This document shows, piece by piece, positions 9,029-17,400 of a DNA stretch of 52,291 bases. Position 1 is the stretch's first letter. Each line of letters opens with the position of its first letter. The position numbers and the translations under genes were made by a program. Source of the DNA: an uncultured Pelagibacteraceae bacterium (GTDB taxonomy: Bacteria; Pseudomonadota; Alphaproteobacteria; Pelagibacterales; Pelagibacteraceae). The notes under the pieces are model-generated. The model was not told the origin of the DNA. It was given only the letters and a program-made list of their open reading frames with translations, and did not search any database. The stretch is from NCBI GenBank assembly GCA_902572925.1, contig CACGHT010000005.1, positions 1-52,291 on the forward strand. Reading direction: 5' to 3'.

Positions 9029-10074
9029 TGTCTTTAGCAATTATCACAGGTTCCACTGGATTAGTAGGATCTGAGGCTGTTAATTTTTTCCACGACAAGG
9101 GTTTCGATGTAATCGGTATTGACAATAATCTTAGAAAACTTTTTTTTGGGAAAAATGGTTCTACAATCTGGTTAAAATCTAAACTTATACAAAGAAACAA
9201 AAATTTTAAAAATTATAATATTGATATAAGAAACTCTAATAATTTAGAAAAAATATTTAGAAAATACTCAAAGCGAATATCAGTTATTATACACTGTGCA
9301 GCTCAACCATCTCATGATTATGGGAAAAACTATCCATTCCTAGACTTTAATGTTAATGCGACTGGAACACTTAATTTATTAGAATTAACAAAAAAATACT
9401 CACCTAATGCTTCTTTCATATTTATGTCAACTAACAAAGTATATGGTGATAATCCAAATAAATTAAAACTAATCGAAAAAAAAACTAGATGGGAGCTTAA
9501 ATTAACTGATAAAAACTACAAAGGTATCAAAGAAAATTTTTCTATAGATAACGCAACACACAGTTTTTTTGGAGTATCTAAAACTTATGCTGACTTAATA
9601 GTTCAAGAATATGGAAAAAATGTTGGCTTAAAAACTGTATGTTTTAGAGCTGGGTGTATAACAGGCCCAAATCATAGCGGCACAAACCTTCATGGATTTT
9701 TATCATATTTAGTAAAAGCAAGTTTAAAATATAAAAAATACAACTTAATAGGTTATAAAGGGAAACAAGTAAGAGATAATTTACATAGTAATGACCTTGT
9801 TAATTGTTTTTGGGAATTTTACAAGAAACCAAAAATTGGAGAAATATATAATATTGGCGGTGGAAGATCCTCAAATTGTTCAATAATCGAGGCGTTAGAT
9901 TTAGTGGAAAAGATTTCAAGGATAAAAATCAAAAAAAAAATATTTAAGGTACCTCGTGTTGGAGATCACATCTGGTATATCTCAGATACGTCCAAATTTA
10001 AGAAACATTATCCAAAATGGAAACAGAAATATAATTCAAAAAAAATTATCGAAGAGCTAATTGATAATTTGTGA
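9028..10074 (+). CDS. NAD-dependent epimerase, CDP-paratose/tyvelose 2-epimerase-like
   Basis: Second SDR of the pair, 348 residues. Motifs include TGSTGLVGSE, HCAAQPSHDYG, VNATGTLNLLE, STNKVYGDNPN and CITGPNHSGTNLHGF, all remembered as hallmarks of CDP-paratose 2-epimerase-type proteins. The position of the catalytic tyrosine in YxxxK is read as phenylalanine (FGVSK), apparently shared by this subfamily. It likely epimerises or modifies a deoxy-sugar nucleotide for the cell-surface glycan. The ATG overlaps the stop of the previous gene by one base, and its stop overlaps the start of the FkbM gene. Confidence 0.75.
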   Translation: MSLAIITGSTGLVGSEAVNFFHDKGFDVIGIDNNLRKLFFGKNGSTIWLKSKLIQRNKNFKNYNIDIRNSNNLEKIFRKYSKRISVIIHCAAQPSHDYGKNYPFLDFNVNATGTLNLLELTKKYSPNASFIFMSTNKVYGDNPNKLKLIEKKTRWELKLTDKNYKGIKENFSIDNATHSFFGVSKTYADLIVQEYGKNVGLKTVCFRAGCITGPNHSGTNLHGFLSYLVKASLKYKKYNLIGYKGKQVRDNLHSNDLVNCFWEFYKKPKIGEIYNIGGGRSSNCSIIEALDLVEKISRIKIKKKIFKVPRVGDHIWYISDTSKFKKHYPKWKQKYNSKKIIEELIDNL

Positions 10075-10874
10075 TGAAAAAAAAATTATTAAAAAATTAC
10101 AAAGATATTATTTTTGATATAGGTGCTAATGAAGGAAATGATGGTTTGGCCTTTTCATTATTATTTAAAGATTGCACAATTTATGCTTTTGAACCCAATG
10201 AAGAATTAATAAAAATCATCAGATCTAATAAAAAAAATTTGGAAAATATAATAGGCCATAAATTAAATAATTATAAATTATTTAATAATGCAATTTCAAA
10301 TAGAAATACTAAAATTAGTTTTAATATTTCTAATAATATAGGCGCACATTCACTTTATGATTTCAATAAAAATTTACATAAATTTAAAAGACATCAAGAA
10401 GGATATGAAATTAAAAAAAAAACTAGAGTAAATGTAATTAAACTATCATCTTTTTTAAAAGATAAAAAATTTAGAAGAATAAGATATCTACACTGTGATG
10501 CTCAAGGGTCTGATATAAATGTATTAAAAGGGTTAAATAGCGAAATCAAGTATCTTGACTTCGGGGTTGTTGAGGTTTCAGCAAAAAATGAGTCCAACTT
10601 ATACAAAAAATCAAATAATAATCTTTTTAATCTTAAAAAATTTTTAAAGAAAAAAAATTTTTTAATACACAAAATTGAGTCTAATGATATTTATAACAAC
10701 GAATTAAATATAAATTTTAGAAATAAATCATTGACAAATACTAATTTATTAAATCTTAGTCAAAAATTTAAATTAAAATTTTATCAAAAGTTTATTCGTA
10801 AAATAATTATGAGACACCGAAAAGTTTTTATTTATCAACTATTTTATAAACTATTAAATGCCAAATATTATTAA
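10074..10874 (+). CDS. FkbM-family methyltransferase
   Basis: SAM-dependent methyltransferase of the FkbM type, here probably acting on a sugar hydroxyl. The SAM-binding motif appears as IIFDIGANEGNDG, followed by YAFEPNEELI, and the core ends in LHCDAQGSDINVLKG, the conserved FkbM DxxG region. The stop of the preceding gene and this start share bases (TGATG), favouring the ATG at 10074 over a GTG three bases earlier. The lysine- and asparagine-rich C-terminal third (from about residue 200) is poorly conserved. The 3' end overlaps the next gene by 17 bases. Confidence 0.8.
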   Translation: MKKKLLKNYKDIIFDIGANEGNDGLAFSLLFKDCTIYAFEPNEELIKIIRSNKKNLENIIGHKLNNYKLFNNAISNRNTKISFNISNNIGAHSLYDFNKNLHKFKRHQEGYEIKKKTRVNVIKLSSFLKDKKFRRIRYLHCDAQGSDINVLKGLNSEIKYLDFGVVEVSAKNESNLYKKSNNNLFNLKKFLKKKNFLIHKIESNDIYNNELNINFRNKSLTNTNLLNLSQKFKLKFYQKFIRKIIMRHRKVFIYQLFYKLLNAKYY

Positions 10875-11871
10875 ACTAAAAAAGATTGTAAAAAAAATTT
10901 TCTTAAAAAAAGGGTTGAGTTTAAAACATAGCAGAGAATGCGCAGACGCAATAATTAATGCTGAATTAGTTGGTGCACACTCTCACGGTCTCTCAAGACT
11001 AAAAATGTATTGTAACAGAATTGACAAAAGATTAATTAATCCTAGGCCGAAAATAAAAGTCAAAAAAATATCTAATTCTGTATCTCTAATTGATGCAGAT
11101 AATTCAATAGGTTTTGTGTCTGCGAATTTGGGAATTAAAGAAGCTATAAAAAATGCTAAAAAAAGTGGTATAGGCTTTGTAGGTATCAAAAAAAGCAGTC
11201 ATTATGGACTATCTGGTTTTTATGCAGAAAAAGCAGTTAAAAAAAATTTAATAGCCATGATTTATACAAATGCTCCTCCAGCCGTGGCGCCGCATGGTTC
11301 ATCTAAAAGTTTATTTGGGACTAATCCAATTTGTTTTGGTGCCCCAACAGGAAATAAAGCTCCATTTATTTTGGACACGTCAATTTCTAAAATTAATAGA
11401 GGAAAAATCAGATTAGCAAAAAAGAATAATCAAAAAATTCCTGCTGATGTTGCTTTAGATGAATCCGGTAATCCAACAACAGATCCTAAAAAAGCACTTA
11501 AAGGGGTTCAATTACCAATAGCTGAATTTCGAGGTTCAGGATTAGCCTGGATGGTTGATATACTAAGTGGTGTTATAACAGGCGCAAACCATGGAGGAAA
11601 AGTAAAAGACCCATTTGATGATTTTACAGGTCCACAAAATGTTGGACATCTATTTTTTGTTTTTAGACCTAATCTCTTTGTGAAAAACTATAAAAAAAGA
11701 ATTAAGGAAAATATTAAAATTATCAAAAAATTACCAAAGATTAATAGAATAAAAAAAATTTTATATCCGGGTGAAAATAAATTTAATGTATATAAAAGAA
11801 ATTTAAAAAAAAATATTCAATTAAATAGAAACGTCTCTGTTGATATTAATGAATTATTAAAGGCTATCTAA
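10858..11871 (+). CDS. malate/L-lactate/sulfolactate dehydrogenase family protein
   Basis: NAD(P)-dependent 2-hydroxyacid dehydrogenase of the Ldh_2 (YlbC/ComC) fold, distinct from Rossmann lactate dehydrogenases. Clear marks are ELVGAHSHGLSRLKMY, the KKSSHYGLSGFYAEKA catalytic histidine region, TNPICFGAPTG, and the C-terminal GSGLAWMVDILSGVITGA. The length of 337 residues is normal. This family contains ComC-type sulfolactate dehydrogenases as well as malate, ureidoglycolate and imino-acid reductases, so the substrate is open. Finding it inside a glycan block but near sulfonate genes is odd. It overlaps the FkbM gene by 17 bases and is convergent with the next gene, overlapping by 8 bases. 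Confidence 0.8.
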   Translation: MPNIIKLKKIVKKIFLKKGLSLKHSRECADAIINAELVGAHSHGLSRLKMYCNRIDKRLINPRPKIKVKKISNSVSLIDADNSIGFVSANLGIKEAIKNAKKSGIGFVGIKKSSHYGLSGFYAEKAVKKNLIAMIYTNAPPAVAPHGSSKSLFGTNPICFGAPTGNKAPFILDTSISKINRGKIRLAKKNNQKIPADVALDESGNPTTDPKKALKGVQLPIAEFRGSGLAWMVDILSGVITGANHGGKVKDPFDDFTGPQNVGHLFFVFRPNLFVKNYKKRIKENIKIIKKLPKINRIKKILYPGENKFNVYKRNLKKNIQLNRNVSVDINELLKAI

Positions 11872-12898
11872 TTAAATGTGAATACCATTCATATGTTTTG
11901 GTTAAACCTTCTTTTAAATTAGTTGAAATTTTATAATTTGTTGCCTTCAAAATTTTTTTGTTTGATATTTTAATTATTTTAGGCGATCCTTTAAGAGTAT
12001 TTTTATGCCTCTTTATTTTTTTTCCTGATATTTGTGAAATTATTTGAACCATCTCTCCTATAGTTGTCATTTGATGATTACTTACGTTAAATATTTCCCT
12101 GTTATGTCTTGATGTACTTTTAATTATTAAATTTATTGCATCATCGATAAACAGGTTTGATCTTACTTGACTCATTCCACCGTAAATATCTATTTGTTTG
12201 TTATTAATAGATCTTAATAATAAAAGGTTCAAAATTCTCTCATCGTTGGGTTTTGCACCTGGTCCATATGTAAGACAAATCCTGTAGATTAAAAAATTTC
12301 TATCATTATTTATTAAATACGACTCTCCAAATTTCTTACTATCTATATATGCTGATCTAGGATGACTTGGTGTCGTATATCCAACACTTTTTTCATTACA
12401 TAATCTGTTATTTCCCGAATATATTTCTGTAGTACTCATAAAAATAAATTTACCGTTTTTTTTTAAATTTCTATTTAAATTCATTATTGCAATTGAATTC
12501 AATTTATATGTAGAAGATGAAAATTTTAAAAACTTAGCTGGTTGTCCATAACCTGCACAATGGAAAATTAAGTCATAACTTTTATGATTGTTTAGTTTAT
12601 TTTTTGCAAGATCTATCTTTTTAAACTTTATAAATTTCTTTTTCCTGAAATAATTTTTTACAAAATCGAATAGTGATATATTAAAAGTCCCATCTATTTT
12701 TAAGGAAATTTTTTTTTTCTCAACTATTGTATTAAAAAAAAACAATAAATTTAAACCTATAATACCTGAAACACCAGTGATTAAAATTTTCTTATTCTTA
12801 AAATAATTAATTTCTTTACTTGAAAGCTTATTTAAATCAAAAGATCCTAAAATTTTTAATAATTTTCTCTCTTTTAGTGAATTGTTAAAAAAATTCAT
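11864..12898 (-). CDS. NAD-dependent epimerase/dehydratase or 4-reductase (SDR)
   Basis: Extended SDR of 344 residues with about 37 residues of leader before the TGVSGIIG glycine motif. The catalytic set is visible as STTEIYSG and AYIDSKKFGE (YxxxK). The wording resembles UDP-glucuronate decarboxylase and dTDP-glucose 4,6-dehydratase relatives. It lies 16 bases downstream of gmd and, with the RmlC-like gene, completes a three-gene minus-strand unit. By context it could be the 4-ketoreductase that finishes a GDP-6-deoxyhexose pathway, but that is inference. Confidence 0.75.
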   Translation of the reverse strand: MNFFNNSLKERKLLKILGSFDLNKLSSKEINYFKNKKILITGVSGIIGLNLLFFFNTIVEKKKISLKIDGTFNISLFDFVKNYFRKKKFIKFKKIDLAKNKLNNHKSYDLIFHCAGYGQPAKFLKFSSSTYKLNSIAIMNLNRNLKKNGKFIFMSTTEIYSGNNRLCNEKSVGYTTPSHPRSAYIDSKKFGESYLINNDRNFLIYRICLTYGPGAKPNDERILNLLLLRSINNKQIDIYGGMSQVRSNLFIDDAINLIIKSTSRHNREIFNVSNHQMTTIGEMVQIISQISGKKIKRHKNTLKGSPKIIKISNKKILKATNYKISTNLKEGLTKTYEWYSHLIR

Positions 12899-12914
12899 TT
12901 ATTTTTATTAAAAA

Positions 12915-13973
12915 TCAAACAATGTTTTTCAAATCAGAATCTATCATCTCTGAAATCAATTGTTCAAAATTAATTTTTGGTTTCCATTTCAGTATTTTTT
13001 TTGCTTTTCTGTAATCACCAACTAAATCATGAACCTCATTTGGTCTAAAATATATTTTTTCTTGTTTTACAATGGTTTGTGATTTTTTTATTTGTCCAAT
13101 TTCATTTAACGCAACAGCATACTCAAGGCCTTTTTTATCTTTTTTCCATGAATATTTGATACCTAATTTTTTTAGAACTAGGTTTACTAAATCTTTAATT
13201 GAATAATTTTTACCTGTTGCAATAACGAAATCATCAGCTTTTTTAAATTGTAAAATTTTCCATTGTGCCTCTACAAATTCTTTTGCATGTCCCCAATCTC
13301 TTTTTGATTTCAAATTACCTAAGTAAAGACATTTTTGATGCCCTTTTAAAACTTTAATAAGCCCAATTATAGTTTTTCTTGATATAAAATTTTCTCCTCT
13401 TCTAGGTGACTCGTGATTAAATAATATTCCATTTGATGCAAACATTGAGTATGCATCCCTATAGTTTCTTGTAATCCAGTAAGAATACAGTTTTGCTGTT
13501 CCGTAAGGCGATACTGGCTCAAATCTACTTTTTTCGTTATAAGGTTTCTCTGGACTATTCCCAAATATTTCTGAGGTTGATGCCTGATAAAATTTAATTT
13601 TTCTTTTTTTATCTATAATTCTAATTGCCTCTAAAATTCTTAAAGTTCCAATAGAGTCAGTTTGGGCAGTATATTCTGCTAATTCAAATGATACTCCAAC
13701 ATTACTTTGAGCAGCTAAATTATATATCTCATTTGGCTTAATTTCGTTAATAAGGTTAAATACATTTGAAAAATCAGTAACATCACCATACTTTAAAATC
13801 AAATTAGTCTTTAAGTGAAAATCTTTATAAATATGATCAATTCTAGTGGTGTGAATTAAACTAGTTCTTCTTTTTACACCATAGACCATATAGTTTTTTT
13901 TAAGCAATAGCTCAGCTAAATAAGAACCATCTTGACCTGTTATTCCAAATATTAGAGCTATTTTTTTTTTCAT
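12915..13973 (-). CDS. gmd: GDP-mannose 4,6-dehydratase
   Basis: Converts GDP-D-mannose to GDP-4-keto-6-deoxymannose, the entry to GDP-fucose, rhamnose, perosamine and related sugars. The 352-residue protein matches Gmd throughout: FGITGQDGSYLAELLL, VYGVKRRTS, AAQSNVGVSFE, ASTSEIFG, the catalytic SPYGTAKLYSYW, and NHESPRRGENFISRK. It is the middle gene of the minus-strand unit, 14 bases or so from its neighbours. No GDP-fucose synthase (Fcl) of the usual kind is in the window, so the end product is not fixed. Confidence 0.93.
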   Translation of the reverse strand: MKKKIALIFGITGQDGSYLAELLLKKNYMVYGVKRRTSLIHTTRIDHIYKDFHLKTNLILKYGDVTDFSNVFNLINEIKPNEIYNLAAQSNVGVSFELAEYTAQTDSIGTLRILEAIRIIDKKRKIKFYQASTSEIFGNSPEKPYNEKSRFEPVSPYGTAKLYSYWITRNYRDAYSMFASNGILFNHESPRRGENFISRKTIIGLIKVLKGHQKCLYLGNLKSKRDWGHAKEFVEAQWKILQFKKADDFVIATGKNYSIKDLVNLVLKKLGIKYSWKKDKKGLEYAVALNEIGQIKKSQTIVKQEKIYFRPNEVHDLVGDYRKAKKILKWKPKINFEQLISEMIDSDLKNIV

Positions 13974-13987
13974 ATATATTTTATTTC

Positions 13988-14485
13988 TTATCTATCACGA
14001 GTTGATAAAATCGGTTTTTTAATAGGCCAATTATATTTGATTCTTTCATCATCCCATTTTACACTAATTTGATTTTTAACATCATTATAATTACCTTTAA
14101 AAGAATAATCATAAGAATAAATACAGTCCTGACTCATACAAAGCCAAGAGTTCAAAAACATAGGTGGAATTAACAGCGACTTTTTATTTTTGTCATTTAA
14201 AATAAAAGATGAGCATTTTAAGAAATTTTTTGAGTTTTTTCTATAATCCACTACAACATTTAAGACTTTTCCTTTGATACAAGAAACTAATTTCCAAGAT
14301 TTCAAATCCCCATGAAAACCTCTAAGAACATTTTTTTTTGATCTGGTTAATTTACTCAAGTTAAAAGATATATTTCTTAATTTTTTTAAATCCCACTTCG
14401 TCCAAATTTCACCCCGATTATCTTTAAAGATTGAGGCGCTCAAAATTTTGATTTCTTTTAAATTCTTATCTGATGAAATTTTCAT
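13988..14485 (-). CDS. dTDP-4-dehydrorhamnose 3,5-epimerase-like (RmlC family) protein
   Basis: Cupin-fold epimerase that inverts C3 and/or C5 of a 4-keto-6-deoxy sugar nucleotide. Marks are FKDNRGEIWTKWD, VLRGFHGDLKSWKLVSC (with the catalytic histidine) and the YSYDYS tyrosine region. The length (165 residues from the ATG at 14485) is shorter than classical RmlC. A TTG start at 14500 would add five residues; neither start has a strong ribosome binding site and ATG is preferred. Its neighbour gmd suggests a GDP-linked rather than dTDP-linked substrate, as in GDP-heptose modification pathways; this is inference. Confidence 0.75.
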   Translation of the reverse strand: MKISSDKNLKEIKILSASIFKDNRGEIWTKWDLKKLRNISFNLSKLTRSKKNVLRGFHGDLKSWKLVSCIKGKVLNVVVDYRKNSKNFLKCSSFILNDKNKKSLLIPPMFLNSWLCMSQDCIYSYDYSFKGNYNDVKNQISVKWDDERIKYNWPIKKPILSTRDR

Positions 14486-14538
14486 ATTTTGAGTCTTCAA
14501 ATCATTGAATTCTTAATAAATTTATAATTTTTCATAGT

Positions 14539-14567
14539 TTGCACATTAAATTAATAATAGTTATAAT
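14539..14567 (+). promoter_or_regulatory. sigma70-like promoter for the GtrB-like gene
   Basis: TTGCAC (14539-14544), a spacer of exactly 17 bases and TATAAT (14562-14567) match the sigma70 consensus closely. Transcription would start about 17 bases before the ATG at 14591. It lies in the divergent gap between the RmlC-like gene and the GT2 gene and is the best promoter match in the window. Confidence 0.7.
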
Positions 14568-14590
14568 CAATTTATTTAATTCAACATATC

Positions 14591-15535
14591 ATGAATACTA
14601 AAATAAATTTATTATCAATAGTTTTTTCTTTTAGAAATGAAGAGGGAAATATTAAACCTTTAGTAAACAGAATTTCAACTACAATGAATGATATAAAAAA
14701 TTGGAAATATGAAATCATTTTTGTAAATGATGACTCCACAGATAAATCAGAGGAAATTCTATTAGAGCTTCAAAAAACATATCCGATTAAAATTATTAAT
14801 ATGAGTAGAAATTTTGGAATAGATCCGTGTGTATTAGCTGGATTTAGAAATTGTTCAGGTGATGCAATTATTTATTTACATTCGGATCAACAAGACCCAC
14901 CTGAGCTTATTCCAGATCTACTTAAAAAATTTGAGGAGGGAAATGAGATTGTTCATACCGTAAGAACAAAAAGAAAAGGTGAAGGAAAGTTTAGGATGTT
15001 TTTGACAAAAATTGCCTACTGGCTTATAAATTCTCTTTCAGATATTAACCTTCCTGAACAAGCGGGTGATTACAAGTTAATATCAAAAAAAGCACTTAAT
15101 GAAATCCTTAGGCAAAAAGAATTCAGACCATACGTAAGAGGTCTATCAGTGTGGGTGGGTTTTAAACAAGATTTTGTCTTTTATGAAAGAGAAGCAAGAG
15201 GTGAAGGAGAATCTAAAATGCCATTACTTTCAGCCGGTCCAATAACTGACTTCATTAATGGTGTAACAAGTTATTCTTTGAAACCTTTATACCTAGGTAT
15301 AATTTTTGGATTTTTATCAATAATAATTTCTTTATTATTAATAATTTACGCTCTATTTTTAAAATTTAATAATTTAGCTATACCTGGTTCAACAAGTATA
15401 ATTATTTCTATTTCATTTTTTTCTGGAATTTTGCTTTTCACGTTGGGTGTTATGGGAATTTATCTAGCTAGAATTTTTGAACAAACAAAAGGTAGAGATC
15501 AATATGTTATAAAAGAAATAAAAGATTATAAATAA
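14591..15535 (+). CDS. GtrB/dolichol-phosphate-mannose-synthase-like glycosyltransferase
   Basis: Membrane-anchored GT2 enzyme that moves a sugar from a nucleotide donor to undecaprenyl phosphate. The N-terminal 230 residues are the catalytic domain: SIVFSFRNEEGNI, VNDDSTDKSEE, NFGIDPCVLAGF and the DxD-like LHSDQQDPPE. GDYKLISKKAL and REARGEGESKMPL follow. Two membrane helices (about 232-262 and 270-300) form the usual C-terminal anchor. Length 314 is normal. A strong promoter precedes it, and the large membrane protein encoded 3 bases downstream is the likely partner that uses the lipid-linked sugar. Confidence 0.85.
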   Translation: MNTKINLLSIVFSFRNEEGNIKPLVNRISTTMNDIKNWKYEIIFVNDDSTDKSEEILLELQKTYPIKIINMSRNFGIDPCVLAGFRNCSGDAIIYLHSDQQDPPELIPDLLKKFEEGNEIVHTVRTKRKGEGKFRMFLTKIAYWLINSLSDINLPEQAGDYKLISKKALNEILRQKEFRPYVRGLSVWVGFKQDFVFYEREARGEGESKMPLLSAGPITDFINGVTSYSLKPLYLGIIFGFLSIIISLLLIIYALFLKFNNLAIPGSTSIIISISFFSGILLFTLGVMGIYLARIFEQTKGRDQYVIKEIKDYK

Positions 15536-15538
15536 ATA

Positions 15539-17344
15539 ATGAATAAAGCTTTACCTTGGATAGCACTTGCATTAGGTATAGTTTTTGGAACAATCATTTG
15601 GAATTATATTTCTTTTCCATATGATAATGCAAACACAATTATTGGTGAATATTCATTAAAAAAAATAAATCCAAATAATGACACTATAAGAGGAATTTTT
15701 TTTATTTTTTTTCCAATATCTTTATACGTTTTTTTTTATTTAAGACAAAATAAGGAATTATTAACAAAAAAAATATTTAATGATAAAAAATCTTATCAAA
15801 ATGAAAATATAACTCACTTAACTTTAATACTAATTTTTTTTTCAATCTTAGAGTTCTATAGTTTAGATTATAATTACTTTGTAAACACATTAGACACTCA
15901 TCATGAAGGTACTTTTTTAACAGCACAATTAAACGTAATTTCAAAGAATAGTTTTTATTCTGGAACATTTTTTGATTATGGTTTTTTAGGTAATTCAATC
16001 GGATTATTATCTAATTATTTATTTGATAATTATTCTATAGGGATCCAAAGATACACTTTTAAGTTTCTAATATTAATCAATAAAATATTTTTGATATTAA
16101 TATGTAGACAGTTAATAAACTGTTTAGACGATTCAAATAAAAAAGAAATATTATTTTTAATTTTTACATTATCTTCGATGACATTAGTAAGTTTTTATGA
16201 ACCAATAACACCTTTTCATTCAAGAATATTCTTATTTCTTATTTTTACTTTTTTAATTTTTAATATTATTTGCTCTGAGAGAAATAATCTGTTTGTTAGA
16301 TTATTAGTTGGATCTTTTTCTCTTTTTTCGGTGTTATTTTATTGGGATATTGGAACTTATATTAATGTTTTATTAATTATCATTTTAATTTATTTTATTT
16401 TTTTAAAAAAATTTAAAGATTTTAATCAAATATCTATTGGTATCGTTGTAACTTGGTTAATGTTTTTTATTCTTTTCCCAAAAAATGAATTTAAGGAACT
16501 AATTAATCAATATTTTTTTATACTTAATATTTCTGATTACCTCCTTGGTATTGAATATCCAGAGCCCTTTTCTTATAAATCGACAAGGTATACCAAGGCT
16601 TTATTAATTTTAGTTTTTGCAGGTGTTTTTTTGGTAAATTATATTTTCAGCAAAAAAAAGAATGAAAGTCTACAATCAAAATTTTTACTTTTCTTTCTAT
16701 TTGTTTCTTCGATTATTTTTTTTAAATCAGGTTTAATGAGATCAGATACTCCACATATAAAATATACTTCTGGAATATATACACTTTTGATATTCTTTTT
16801 TATATCTTATCATCTTATAAAAATAACAAATAAGATAAAGATATTAAATAAATTTTTTATTTTTTTTGAAAATAGAAAATTTTTTTTGATAATTTCAAGT
16901 CTGATTTGTTTTTTATTTTTTTTCAAAAATAATTTTTCAAATCTTCAGAATATACTTAATTCAGAAAAAAATTTTCATAAAATTACTAAATTGAGTGATG
17001 ATGAATTTTTAGATAATAATTATATTAATTTTTTAGATACTTTCAGAGATTTGATCAAAGATGAAAAATGCGTCCAACAGTTTACTGATGATAATGCAAT
17101 ACCCTACTTGGTCAATAAACCAACTTGTACTAAATATTTTGTGAATGCACATATTATACAGAGTTGGACTGAGGATAATTTCATGAAGGAACTCGATGAT
17201 GCAAAACCAAATTTTATAGTCTATTCATCAAATATAAATTGGTTCAAAGATAGAAAGAATGCCCCAAATGCTGATAAATATATATTAGATAACTATTACT
17301 TATTTAAAGACCTTTCACCTTGGATCATTTATAAAAAAAAATAA
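15539..17344 (+). CDS. large polytopic membrane protein, probable GT-C-type glycosyltransferase
   Basis: A 601-residue protein with about a dozen hydrophobic segments up to residue 470 and a soluble C-terminal domain (about 475-601, including ECVQQFTDDNAIPYLVNKP-like text with three cysteines). An acidic loop after the early helices reads LDTHHEGTF, in the position where GT-C enzymes carry their catalytic acid. I do not recognise a named family. Its place 3 bases after a GtrB-like gene suggests that it transfers a lipid-linked sugar to a surface acceptor on the periplasmic side. An O-antigen flippase or polymerase is the main alternative. Extremely A+T-rich coding sequence. Confidence 0.65.
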   Translation: MNKALPWIALALGIVFGTIIWNYISFPYDNANTIIGEYSLKKINPNNDTIRGIFFIFFPISLYVFFYLRQNKELLTKKIFNDKKSYQNENITHLTLILIFFSILEFYSLDYNYFVNTLDTHHEGTFLTAQLNVISKNSFYSGTFFDYGFLGNSIGLLSNYLFDNYSIGIQRYTFKFLILINKIFLILICRQLINCLDDSNKKEILFLIFTLSSMTLVSFYEPITPFHSRIFLFLIFTFLIFNIICSERNNLFVRLLVGSFSLFSVLFYWDIGTYINVLLIIILIYFIFLKKFKDFNQISIGIVVTWLMFFILFPKNEFKELINQYFFILNISDYLLGIEYPEPFSYKSTRYTKALLILVFAGVFLVNYIFSKKKNESLQSKFLLFFLFVSSIIFFKSGLMRSDTPHIKYTSGIYTLLIFFFISYHLIKITNKIKILNKFFIFFENRKFFLIISSLICFLFFFKNNFSNLQNILNSEKNFHKITKLSDDEFLDNNYINFLDTFRDLIKDEKCVQQFTDDNAIPYLVNKPTCTKYFVNAHIIQSWTEDNFMKELDDAKPNFIVYSSNINWFKDRKNAPNADKYILDNYYLFKDLSPWIIYKKK

Positions 17345-17400
17345 AATTACATATTAAAATTAACTATGCTCTTTTTAAAAATATCTTATAAACACTAATT

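Noticed and set aside
3909-17400. Mobile element or prophage as the origin of the glycan block
   Set aside because: No integrase, transposase, tRNA target or flanking direct repeat was seen at either border.
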